From Immundisolibacter sp. (GTDB lineage: Bacteria > Pseudomonadota > Gammaproteobacteria > Immundisolibacterales > Immundisolibacteraceae), in assembly GCF_041601295.1 (NCBI RefSeq), contig NZ_JBFIII010000015.1, positions 1-36,311 of the forward strand: a DNA stretch of 36,311 bases. Direction: 5' to 3'. A program made the position numbers and the translations under genes. Under the pieces are notes generated by a model. That model did no database searches. It was given only the letters and a program-made list of their open reading frames with translations, and had not been told where the DNA came from. Below, piece after piece: positions 16,550 through 23,943 of this stretch (the stretch's first letter is position 1; each line of letters begins with the position of its first letter).

Positions 16550-17617
16550 TCACCACCCGACCCGCAGCCAGTTGCGGCGAGAACCTTGGCGCTTGAGCAG
16601 CTCCCCCGCAGCGCGAAGCATTCCGCCGGCTGGACCTTTCGCCGCCCATCTCGCGACTGCTGTCGGGCCAATACGCCGCCGGGCACGCAGGCATAACGCC
16701 AGCCATACGCTGGCCGCGGTTTGCTGCAGGGCATCCTGCGGATACACCGAAGCATCCCGGTTCGCAGCCAGTAACCGGCTCAGCCAGCGCGAGGCCCACT
16801 CAAGATAGTCGGCATCCGCGTACAGGCGTTCCCCGTCGTACACCTTGGCGGCGAGCGCGATGTGCTTGCGCAAGTCCTCGTCGCTCGGCTCCACCCCCAG
16901 ACGCAGCAACATTTCGCGCACCAGCACGCTGCGGTGCGCTTCGGTTTGAGTCCTGTGCACGCTGGTGATGTTCGTACTGTGCTTACGGTAGGTGCCAAGC
17001 ACTTGGGGCAGGTTGGCCAGAGAATGGTGATCCGCGATATGCACCCAGTCCGCATAATCGTGCGCGTGGCCATAGCGCGTATCCGACGGGAAAGCGCGCA
17101 GCACGGCGGCGCGCGCCATCACCGTCGGCCTGTGCAGAGCGCAGCGAAACAGCAATTCGCTGCGCACCCGTTGCGGCTTGAGCGGGTTGTATACCGGCCG
17201 CTTGGGGGCCCCGGTGACGCGGTCCAGCGGCACGTAGGCGGTGCCCACGACTGCCACTTCCGGATTCCGGTCAAGATAGTCCACCTGCTGCGCCAGCCGC
17301 TGGGGGTGCATCAACTCATCGCTGTCCATGATCGCGATGAGGTCTGCGGCTGCCGCCTCGACGCCGCGGTTGTGGCTGGCCGCGACTCCGGCATTCACGG
17401 CATTGCGCAGCAAATGCACGCGCGCGTCACCCAGCCCACCGACGACGCCGGCAATGTCCTGCGTCGAAGCATCGTCCACCACAACGACTTCAAAATCGCG
17501 CCAACTCTGCGCAAGGACTGAAGTTAGCGCCTGGTGCAGCAACTGCGGGCCGTTGTAGACCGGAATAACAACACTGACACGGGGCGTCCGCTGCTGCGGT
17601 GGCGACATTTCAGTCAT
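16550..17617 (-). CDS. Family 2 glycosyltransferase
   Basis: 355-aa GT-A glycosyltransferase. It has VSVVIPVYNGPQLLHQAL, EVVVVDDASTQD, NAGVAASHNRGVE and the metal site MDSDE, followed by a helical C-terminal region with HDYADWVHIADHH. It resembles the plus-strand GT2 at 13278-14261 in overall layout, including the W-x-x-x-LLAAN segment near the C-terminus, suggesting an old duplication. It lies 69 bases upstream of the UDP-glucuronate decarboxylase on the same strand, so a UDP-xylose or related donor is a reasonable guess. ATG 17617 is used, with a second Met three residues later. Confidence 0.83.
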   Translation of the reverse strand: MTEMSPPQQRTPRVSVVIPVYNGPQLLHQALTSVLAQSWRDFEVVVVDDASTQDIAGVVGGLGDARVHLLRNAVNAGVAASHNRGVEAAAADLIAIMDSDELMHPQRLAQQVDYLDRNPEVAVVGTAYVPLDRVTGAPKRPVYNPLKPQRVRSELLFRCALHRPTVMARAAVLRAFPSDTRYGHAHDYADWVHIADHHSLANLPQVLGTYRKHSTNITSVHRTQTEAHRSVLVREMLLRLGVEPSDEDLRKHIALAAKVYDGERLYADADYLEWASRWLSRLLAANRDASVYPQDALQQTAASVWLALCLRARRRIGPTAVARWAAKGPAGGMLRAAGELLKRQGSRRNWLRVGW

Positions 17618-17678
17618 TTGACGACCGCCAGAACGGGATGACCCGCATCAGCCATGAAGTCGACCGGTGCGACGCGGA

Positions 17679-18659
17679 TCAATCCCCGACCACAATACGG
17701 GCAATTTCCGGACTCGGGAACATCAGTTCCAGCCAGTTGTCGGCCAGCGGCTGGATGACTTCCACGAACAAACCGGCCAGCGGCTTGCCGCCGTCGAAAT
17801 AGGCAAAGTTCATCAGACCCGGGATGCTGGCCGACTGGCCGACCACGATGCCGCGCGGAGCGAGCGTTGCGGCGGCGCGCTCGAAGTCCTGCGGCGGAGC
17901 CAGGCTGACCATGATGTGATGCACGCACTCGCCGCGCCGATCCAGGGCGTCGCGGTAAACCGTGGGTCCGGTCAGCGGCTCGACCAGTTCGAAGCAGGCG
18001 CCGTCCCGGCGACCGATAGCCAGGCGCGCCGTATGCTCGACCTGTTCGCCGTAGTACTCGCAGCCGGGCATCTGCGAGCTGTCGATGCCGATATCCACCC
18101 AGGCTTCGACGCCCAGCAGCTCGCGAAAACGCGCCTTGGCGGCGTCCAGGTCGCGCACCATCATCGATACTTGGTAAAGCTTTTGCACCGGCAGAACGGC
18201 TTCGCCCGGCAGGTGCAGCGCCTCGCCGTACGGGGCCAGTGCCGGTGCGTCTGCGAATACCAGGGTCAGGCCGCCCAGCGCCTCGCGGCTGGCCAGCAGG
18301 CGGCGCTGGCCGCCGTTTTCGGAATGCTGCGCGCTGGTGGCGATGCCGGCTTGCGTCTGCGCCGCTTCGAGTGCCGGCCAGCCGGCCGCCGGCACCACCA
18401 CATGGCTTGGCCCCTCACCGCAGGCTGCCAGCAGCTCCGCCCACGGACCAGACCTGGGCTCGATCAATTCGAACCCGACGCCGTTGGCGGAACCGGTCGC
18501 TTGCCGGTGAGCAAACTCGCGTCCGTCCGTGGTCTGGCCGGCGCACTCGGCGATTCGCCAATCGTTGATGCCAAAAAAGCGGGCGTATTCGGCCGCGGCG
18601 GCGCGGCAATCGCGGGTCAGCACGCCGACTCGGGCAATCGCGGTAACCGGTAGCGACAT
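17679..18659 (-). CDS. Tandem-domain VOC (Glyoxalase_4-like) protein
   Basis: 326-aa protein with two vicinal-oxygen-chelate domains. Domain 1 (about residues 5-150) has ARVGVLTRDCRAAAAEYARFFG, FELIEPRSGPWAELL and SHVVV. Domain 2 (about 170-310) has YQVSMMVRDLDAAKARFRELLG, FELVEPLTGP, HHIMVSL and LFVEVIQP. The FEL[IV]EP plus HH pattern is that of the methylmalonyl-CoA epimerase/Glyoxalase_4 type rather than a classical extradiol dioxygenase. The second domain keeps a plausible Gln/His/Glu metal set, while the first lacks an obvious one. AGGAGG sits 5 bases before ATG 18659. It is likely an isomerase or lyase of the catabolic cluster; the substrate is unknown. Confidence 0.75.
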   Translation of the reverse strand: MSLPVTAIARVGVLTRDCRAAAAEYARFFGINDWRIAECAGQTTDGREFAHRQATGSANGVGFELIEPRSGPWAELLAACGEGPSHVVVPAAGWPALEAAQTQAGIATSAQHSENGGQRRLLASREALGGLTLVFADAPALAPYGEALHLPGEAVLPVQKLYQVSMMVRDLDAAKARFRELLGVEAWVDIGIDSSQMPGCEYYGEQVEHTARLAIGRRDGACFELVEPLTGPTVYRDALDRRGECVHHIMVSLAPPQDFERAAATLAPRGIVVGQSASIPGLMNFAYFDGGKPLAGLFVEVIQPLADNWLELMFPSPEIARIVVGD

Positions 18660-18700
18660 GGTGGCCTCCTCAGGCATTTGATCCGCGGGCAACGATGGCC

Positions 18701-18814
18701 GCGGCACAGGGATGTGCCGCCATTTGCGGCCCCTGGGCTGCAAATGAAGGAAACCGAAAATCACATTTTTCGGTTTCCGTGGGTCCGGGAAGTCCAGGAT
18801 GGACTTATCCGGAC
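18701..18814. repeat. Composite four-hairpin intergenic repeat, copy B
   Basis: Same order of stems as copy A at 904-1020. Stem 1 is GCGGCAC/GTGCCGC (18701-18707, 18714-18720). Stem 2 is CATTTGC/GCAAATG with inner pairs (18721-18746). Stem 3 is GGAAACCGAAAA/TTTTCGGTTTCC (18749-18760, 18767-18778). Stem 4 is bulged: GTCCGG, G, AAGTCC, loop AGGAT, GGACTT, AT, CCGGAC (18783-18814). Stem 2 has entirely different sequence from copy A but still pairs, and the outer part of stem 4 changes on both arms. It sits 6 bases beyond the stop of the minus-strand transporter gene. Confidence 0.85.
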
Positions 18815-18820
18815 CATCAA

Positions 18821-20212
18821 TCAGAGATTCGGCGGTATGAACAGCATCGCGATCATCATCATGATGCCGATCGGCACGCCAACCATGAATGAATACCCGG
18901 CGAAACGGCCGAAACGGACGCCCGTGATGGCGACGATCGGTATCGCCATGTACGGGTGGATCAGATTGGTCAGCGAGCCACCGTGCATGTAGGCGATCAG
19001 CGTGGTGGTCACGGACACGCCCAGCTCCCGAGCCGCGGGAATGATGTACGGCGCCTCAATGATCCATTTCGACCCGGCCGACGGCACGAAAAAGTCCATG
19101 ATGCCGGAGTAGATGTAAACCACCAACGGGAACATTTCCTGGTTGGAAAAGCGCACGAACAGACCGCTTAGCCAGTGGCCAAGATCGGTGCCTACCATCA
19201 GGCCAAAGATGCCGCCATAAAACGGGAACTGCAACACGACCCCGTAGGCCGAATCCAGGCCCCGGCGCACCGCCTGCACGAACGACAGCGGATTGCCATG
19301 CAGCAGCAGCGCCAGGCCCAAAAACACGGCGTTGTAGGCATTGATATTCCAGGCCCGGGCAAAGCCCTGGGTCTGCATGTTGTAGCCCAAGGTGAACAGG
19401 ATCATGCCGCCGGCCAGATAACACCACACAGCGCGGTTCTCCAGCCAACTGGCCGGCGTTGCGCGCTCGGCCTCGATGCTCGGCGGCTGCGGCAGGATGG
19501 CGTCCAGGCGCGCGGCATCCAGCGTCACCACCGGCGTCTTGCCGCGCGGATGCAGCGCGCAGATGGCCGCGATGCTGACCACTGACAGCAGCACCAGCAA
19601 CATCAGGTTGTAGTGTGCGAACACGGTCTCGGTGACCGGGTACAGGCGATCGACGATGGGACTGCCGCTCGCCGGTTTGATCATGGGGTTGTCGGCAGTG
19701 GCCATGATCAGCGCCGCCGAGCCCGACAAGGCGGCGTTGGTGACGGTACCGACACCCATGAACGCCGCGGCGCACAACACACGGATGTCGGTTTTCGGAT
19801 TGCGCCGCGCCACGAACGGGATCAGCAGCGCACTGACCACGAAACACAGTGCCCAGTTCAGCAGGCCGGTTACCGTGGTCGTGACCGCCAGCAGCAGCAC
19901 CGCCTGCACCGGCTTGTCGGGATTGGGAATGCGCGCCAGGCGGTCGAACATCCAGAAGCCCGGCCGCGACATGACACAGGCATAGGCCGCAAACACCGAG
20001 ATCGAGAACTGCATGGTGATCTGCAGCAGGCCCCACATGCCGTTGCCCCAGGCCGTTACCGCGTGCAGCGGCTCCACGCCGGCCCCGAACACACCCAGCG
20101 CCAGCGCGATGGCAGTCAGCACCATGCACACCACCCAGGCGTCCGGAATGTAGCGCTCGGCCACGCCCGAGGCGGCGTTCCCCGCCCGGCTGAAGGCTTC
20201 CAGCAATGCCAT
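18821..20212 (-). CDS. Short-chain fatty acid transporter, AtoE family
   Basis: 463-aa inner-membrane protein with about a dozen hydrophobic segments. Family marks are RYIPDAWVV near the N-terminus, NWALCFVVSALL, and the C-terminal FFVPSAGSKWIIEAPYIIPAARELG, which is characteristic of AtoE-type carriers of short-chain fatty acids. It probably imports a small carboxylate used by the CoA-activating enzymes encoded around it. AGGAG lies 8 bases before ATG 20212. It is separated from the VOC gene by composite repeat B and from the thioesterase gene by a partial third copy, so it may be transcribed by itself. Confidence 0.87.
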   Translation of the reverse strand: MALLEAFSRAGNAASGVAERYIPDAWVVCMVLTAIALALGVFGAGVEPLHAVTAWGNGMWGLLQITMQFSISVFAAYACVMSRPGFWMFDRLARIPNPDKPVQAVLLLAVTTTVTGLLNWALCFVVSALLIPFVARRNPKTDIRVLCAAAFMGVGTVTNAALSGSAALIMATADNPMIKPASGSPIVDRLYPVTETVFAHYNLMLLVLLSVVSIAAICALHPRGKTPVVTLDAARLDAILPQPPSIEAERATPASWLENRAVWCYLAGGMILFTLGYNMQTQGFARAWNINAYNAVFLGLALLLHGNPLSFVQAVRRGLDSAYGVVLQFPFYGGIFGLMVGTDLGHWLSGLFVRFSNQEMFPLVVYIYSGIMDFFVPSAGSKWIIEAPYIIPAARELGVSVTTTLIAYMHGGSLTNLIHPYMAIPIVAITGVRFGRFAGYSFMVGVPIGIMMMIAMLFIPPNL

Positions 20213-20232
20213 GCATTTCTCCTGTATTTGAA

Positions 20233-20292
20233 GCGCTGAATAAATCCATCCTGGATTTCTCAGCGCGCGCTGCGCCCGGTGCCGGGCGCAGC
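20233..20292. repeat. Partial third copy (C) of the bulged-stem repeat plus GC hairpin
   Basis: GCGCTGA, AT, AAATCC, loop ATCCT, GGATTT, C, TCAGCGC (20233-20266) repeats stem 4 of copies A and B in the opposite orientation, with the same AT/C bulge and RTCCT loop but changed pairs on both arms. Three bases later CTGCGCCCGG/CCGGGCGCAG (20270-20279, 20282-20291) forms a near-perfect hairpin in the place of stem 3. Stems 1 and 2 are not seen. Confidence 0.75.
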
Positions 20293-20331
20293 TACGCCGA
20301 ATGCTCCAGCGTTTCCCAGATCACGCGCCTG

Positions 20332-20751
20332 TCAGGTCGGGATTTTCTTTTGCAGCCGGGCGCTGAATTTCTCGGCGTCGATCACGAACCGCTCGTGGGT
20401 GCCTTCGGTGATCGTGTCCACGCCGTCATGGGCACTGACGGTAAATTTCAGCCGCTTGCCGTCGACCTCGTCCAGGCGCGCCTGCACCGTCACCGTAAGA
20501 CCTGGCGGCGTGGCCGCCAGGTGCGAGACGTTGATGTGGGTACCGACGCTCTGCTCGGCCGGCCAGTCCAGATGCGGCTTGATGGCGTCGATGCAGGCCC
20601 ACTCCAGCAAGGCCACCATGTAGCCGGTGGCAAACACCCGCGGCATGGCCTGGAAATCGGGCGCTTCCGGATAGATGCTGGGCACGGTCTTGGCATCGGT
20701 GACGACGAACTGGAACTCGTGCATCAGGCCGGGTTTCAGACTCTCTTTCAT
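20332..20751 (-). CDS. FlK-like hotdog thioesterase
   Basis: 139-aa single hotdog-domain protein resembling the fluoroacetyl-CoA thioesterase (FlK) group. The central helix reads MVALLEWACIDAIKPHL, with the Glu position kept, followed by SVGTHINVSHLAATPPG with the conserved His and the TPPG turn, and a final strand EGTHERFVID. Such proteins hydrolyse small acyl-CoAs or act as CoA-thioester house-cleaners. ATG 20751 is the only good start. It lies between the AtoE-type carrier and the NDP-forming acyl-CoA synthetase, fitting a role in balancing acyl-CoA pools. Confidence 0.75.
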   Translation of the reverse strand: MKESLKPGLMHEFQFVVTDAKTVPSIYPEAPDFQAMPRVFATGYMVALLEWACIDAIKPHLDWPAEQSVGTHINVSHLAATPPGLTVTVQARLDEVDGKRLKFTVSAHDGVDTITEGTHERFVIDAEKFSARLQKKIPT

Positions 20752-20774
20752 GGTATTGGGTCCGGTCCGATTTT

Positions 20775-20861
20775 GTAGCTTGGGTCAGGCGCAGCCGTAA
20801 CCCAACGATCTACGGGTCAAAGGGTGCCGTCTGTCGGGTTACGCCACCTCGCGCCTAACCC
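20775..20861. repeat. Pair of GGGTTA-type palindromic intergenic repeats
   Basis: Two adjacent imperfect palindromes lie in the 144-base gap. One is GTAGCTTGGGT...ACCCAACGATCTAC (20775-20813) with inner GGCGCAGCC. The other is GGGTTACGCC...GCGCCTAACCC (20836-20861). They resemble the widespread bacterial intergenic repeats carrying a (T)TGGGTTA core. No gene is seen in this gap. Confidence 0.6.
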
Positions 20862-20895
20862 AACCTACGATTGTTGTTTCTATTGCCAACTTGAA

Positions 20896-22992
20896 CTAAT
20901 CGCCAAAACGCGCCAGCGCGTCGATCAGCGTGGTCGGCGTACCGACCGGCGGGACCACTATGGGATTAAGGTCCAGTTCCTTGAGGCTGTCGCGGTGGTC
21001 GTAGGCGAACTGCGACAAGCCCACCAGGGTGGCAACCAGGGAAGTGGTGTCCAACGCCGGCTTGCCGCGGTAGCCGTCAAGAATCTTGCGCACGCCGATA
21101 CGGTCGATCATTACCTCGGCCTGCGCCGGCGTAATGGGGCACAGTGCATGGGCATGCTTGTCGAACAGCTCGGCCAGTATGCCGCCGGCACCCAGGGTCA
21201 GCACTGGCCCGGCCACATGATCGGCAACCACCCCGGCCAGCAGTTCCAGGCTGTCCGACAAGTCCATCATCGGCTGGGCAATGATCGACCACGTGGCCAG
21301 CTTCTGCTTTTTGGCAATGGCGGTCAGCGTCTTGACCGCCGCCGCGCACGCCTCGGCGTCCGCGATACCGATCTTGACCGCGCCGTACTCGGTCTTGTGC
21401 GGCAGGGCTGGTGATTCGAGCTTCACCACCACCGGGTAGCCCGGCTTGGCCTTGCCCGCCTTGCCGGTATGGTCGAGTAACACCGTGTGGTCGGACAGGC
21501 ACAGGCCATAGGCTGCCAACGGCTTGGCCATGTCGGGGAAGGTGGCAACAGCAGGCCCTTTCCAGCGTTTTGGCTTGTCCGCGCACCAACCCTGTGGCAG
21601 GTAACCGGGCTTGTCGAAATAATCGCGCATGGCGGCCAGGCCGCGGGCCAACGCCTGGCCGCCCTGGACGTTGGGCAGCGGATCGCTGTCCAGCCAGTCG
21701 CGATAACTGTCCTTCAGCGCACTGGTTTCGATGCAGCTGGCGATGATTGGCTTGTGGATACGGTTCTGCCAGCCGGCCACCGGCGCGTAAAAGCGCTCGC
21801 CACCATCCCAGTTGCCGAACATGATCGACACCGCATCGTAGCCGTCGTACTTGATCATCTCGTCGGCCATCTGGAAGTAGACCTCGGCAAAACCATAGAT
21901 CTGCGCTGTGATGTCGAACGGGTTGTTGAAGGTGACGTTCTGTACCCAATTTGGCAGCAGCTTGGTCACGCTCTTGGGCAGTGGCGGCGTTTCAATGCCC
22001 TCATCGGAAAAATAATCACCCATCAGCGCCGACCAGCCGCCGGAAATACTGATCAGACCGGCGGTGCGCACTGGCCGCCAGCTGCGCGGTGGGGTAACCG
22101 CGAACACCGAGGCGCGGTCCAGGGCCTCGTCCAGCGTGTCAACCGGAATTGCACCAGCCGCCTCGATGGCGGCACGGGTAATCGCCCCGGTGGTGGTGAT
22201 GGCGCCGGTATGACCCAGCGCCGCACCGCGCCCGGCTTCGGAACGGCCGATCGCCACCACGATCACCGGCGTGTTGTTGGCGCGGCACTTGTGCACCGCT
22301 TCCACGAAGTGTGGGTAGTCACCGAACTGCTCGACATAGGTCACCACCACCCGCGTGTCGGCGTTGGTAGCCAGGAAATTCAGCGCGTCGGTGAGCGCGA
22401 AATTGACCTGGTTACCGGTCGAAATCTGGAAGCTGATGCCCAGGCCGCGGTCCCAGGTGAGGCAGCACATCGCGCCCAGCACGCCGCTCGACTGCCCCAG
22501 CAGCGCCACGGTGCCGCGCCGGTAAGGCCGGTTGATTGGACCGGTCCACAGGTGCAAGCCGGCGCCAGCATTGATATAGCCATTGCAGTTGGGGCCGATG
22601 ATGATCAGACCGAGTTTCTTGGCGTGCGCCCGCAGTGCGGCAAGCTGTTCGGGTTGTTCGAAGCCTGCCGCGAGCACGTAGGCGGCCTTGCAACCGGTCG
22701 CAGCGACCTGCTCCAGCATGGCTGGCACATGCTTGGCACCAAGCAGTACCGCCGCGATGTCGGGTTTTTCCGGCAAATCAGCCACCGACTTGAACGACGT
22801 ATAGCCCAGCACCGAACTGCGCGACGGGTTGACCACGTACACGCGCCCCTGAAAGCCATGGCTACCCATGCCCTCCAGCAATTGCCGCGACCATAGCGTG
22901 TCTGGCGAAGCACCGATGACGGCGACCACCTTGGGATTGAAAAACGCCTCGACGGTGGCGGCGTCGTAATGACCCGCGCGCACAACGCTCAT
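20896..22992 (-). CDS. NDP-forming acyl-CoA synthetase (acetate--CoA ligase family)
   Basis: 698-aa fused alpha-beta acyl-CoA synthetase. The N-terminal CoA-binding domain has FFNPKVVAVIGASP, the succinyl-CoA-synthetase-like part has GPNCNGYIN, LLGQSSGVLG and ALGHTGAITT with the phosphohistidine, and the C-terminal ATP-grasp part has VVKLESPALPHKTEYGAVKIG, TLGAGGILAELF and ELDLNPIVV. It forms an acyl-CoA from a carboxylate with ATP to ADP, in the cytoplasm. AAGGAGG lies 5 bases before ATG 22992; the longer open frame to 23145 runs into the cytochrome gene. Its neighbours suggest an aromatic or short-chain acid substrate. Confidence 0.88.
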   Translation of the reverse strand: MSVVRAGHYDAATVEAFFNPKVVAVIGASPDTLWSRQLLEGMGSHGFQGRVYVVNPSRSSVLGYTSFKSVADLPEKPDIAAVLLGAKHVPAMLEQVAATGCKAAYVLAAGFEQPEQLAALRAHAKKLGLIIIGPNCNGYINAGAGLHLWTGPINRPYRRGTVALLGQSSGVLGAMCCLTWDRGLGISFQISTGNQVNFALTDALNFLATNADTRVVVTYVEQFGDYPHFVEAVHKCRANNTPVIVVAIGRSEAGRGAALGHTGAITTTGAITRAAIEAAGAIPVDTLDEALDRASVFAVTPPRSWRPVRTAGLISISGGWSALMGDYFSDEGIETPPLPKSVTKLLPNWVQNVTFNNPFDITAQIYGFAEVYFQMADEMIKYDGYDAVSIMFGNWDGGERFYAPVAGWQNRIHKPIIASCIETSALKDSYRDWLDSDPLPNVQGGQALARGLAAMRDYFDKPGYLPQGWCADKPKRWKGPAVATFPDMAKPLAAYGLCLSDHTVLLDHTGKAGKAKPGYPVVVKLESPALPHKTEYGAVKIGIADAEACAAAVKTLTAIAKKQKLATWSIIAQPMMDLSDSLELLAGVVADHVAGPVLTLGAGGILAELFDKHAHALCPITPAQAEVMIDRIGVRKILDGYRGKPALDTTSLVATLVGLSQFAYDHRDSLKELDLNPIVVPPVGTPTTLIDALARFGD

Positions 22993-23057
22993 GAAACCTC
23001 CTTGGATACGCGACAGGCGGGCGGCCGGCGGTGCCGGCTCACGCCCGCGAATAGACT

Positions 23058-23543
23058 TCAGTTGAGTTTGAGGATGGCCTCGATCATCGGCCGGACCTGC
23101 TCGGTACTCAGCTGCGGATGGGCGATCATCGGTGTCGGTCCCCACACGCCACCACCGCCGTGCAGAACCTTCAGCGTCAGGGTGTCCAGCGCCTGCGGGT
23201 TGTTGCGGTACAGACCGGCCACCGCGCGCAGCGGCGGGCCGATGCGGGCGCCGCTCACGTCATGGCAGGAATAGCAGCCATCATCGATCAGGCTGTCCGG
23301 CAAGCCGGCGGCGGCGAATGTGACCCGTGCGCTTTGTGGCGGCAACCCGGCCTCCGGCGCGGGTGCCGGCTCGGCAACAGGAGCCTGCGCCGACACCGGC
23401 TCCGAGGCCGCAGGCGCGCTGCCAGGCGCACCGATGGCGCCGGTTTCAGCCGGCCCTTCATCCTTGCCACAGCCGGCCATGCCCATTACAGCCATGGCAC
23501 CCACGATGATCCACCGTCCAAATAAACCTGGCACTTTATCCAT
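23058..23543 (-). CDS. Lipoprotein c-type cytochrome
   Basis: 161-aa exported monohaem cytochrome c. A signal sequence with a hydrophobic core ends at the lipobox GMAGC (lipidated Cys25), followed by an Ala/Pro-rich linker (about residues 28-75) and a small cytochrome domain with CYSCH (Cys90, Cys93, His94) and the likely sixth ligand Met139 in TPMIAH. It should be anchored in a membrane facing the periplasm and pass electrons, possibly from a dehydrogenase of this cluster. The start is unclear: GGGAGG touches ATG 23543 directly, so GTG 23534, nine bases after it, may be used instead; both keep the signal peptide. Confidence 0.83.
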   Translation of the reverse strand: MDKVPGLFGRWIIVGAMAVMGMAGCGKDEGPAETGAIGAPGSAPAASEPVSAQAPVAEPAPAPEAGLPPQSARVTFAAAGLPDSLIDDGCYSCHDVSGARIGPPLRAVAGLYRNNPQALDTLTLKVLHGGGGVWGPTPMIAHPQLSTEQVRPMIEAILKLN

Positions 23544-23567
23544 CCTCCCTTGCTTGCCTTGCTTGGT

Positions 23568-23918
23568 TCAGCTCGCCAGCAGGCGACGCTCCATGGTCTC
23601 CGACATGACCTCAATGTGCTCGGCGCCCAGGCTCTCCAACACATCCGGGCCCTTGAACAGTTCCACGCACACGGCCGCTTCCATGAACATCAGCCCCAGG
23701 TACAGCAGCGGCTTTTGGGACTCCGGCATCGCGTCAATTGAAAACTTCGCCAACTGCTCGGCCAGTGCTTCCATGCGTGGCAGCAAGGTACGGTAGTAAT
23801 CGGTCAGTTCGACCATGCTGGACGCCAGGCGCTTGCGCATACGCGCGTCCTCGGTGGGCAGCGCCCACGGGACGAACCGTTCCAGGTCGGCAAATTCGGT
23901 CGGCAGCGAGTTGGACAT
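23568..23918 (-). CDS. Small uncharacterised protein
   Basis: 116-aa protein that I do not recognise. It is predicted mostly helical, with an acidic/basic N-terminal half (MRKRLASSMVELTDYYRTLLPRME) and a more hydrophobic middle (LLYLGLMFMEAAVCVELF); no signal peptide, metal motif or cysteine cluster is seen. GGGAGA lies nine bases before ATG 23918. It sits 25 bases downstream of the luciferase-like gene and 24 upstream of the cytochrome gene on the same strand, so it is probably co-expressed with them and may be a small accessory subunit. Confidence 0.65.
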   Translation of the reverse strand: MSNSLPTEFADLERFVPWALPTEDARMRKRLASSMVELTDYYRTLLPRMEALAEQLAKFSIDAMPESQKPLLYLGLMFMEAAVCVELFKGPDVLESLGAEHIEVMSETMERRLLAS

Positions 23919-23943
23919 GGCGTGGATTCTCCCGAAGTACAGT

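Noticed and set aside
17679..18659. Extradiol ring-cleavage dioxygenase call for the VOC protein
   Set aside because: The FEL[IV]EP and HH patterns fit Glyoxalase_4/epimerase-type domains, and a full His-His-Glu extradiol set is not seen.
21487..22896. 469-codon plus-strand open frame opposite the acyl-CoA synthetase
   Set aside because: Antisense shadow of a well-supported gene; composition is His/Arg/Gly-rich with no family motif.
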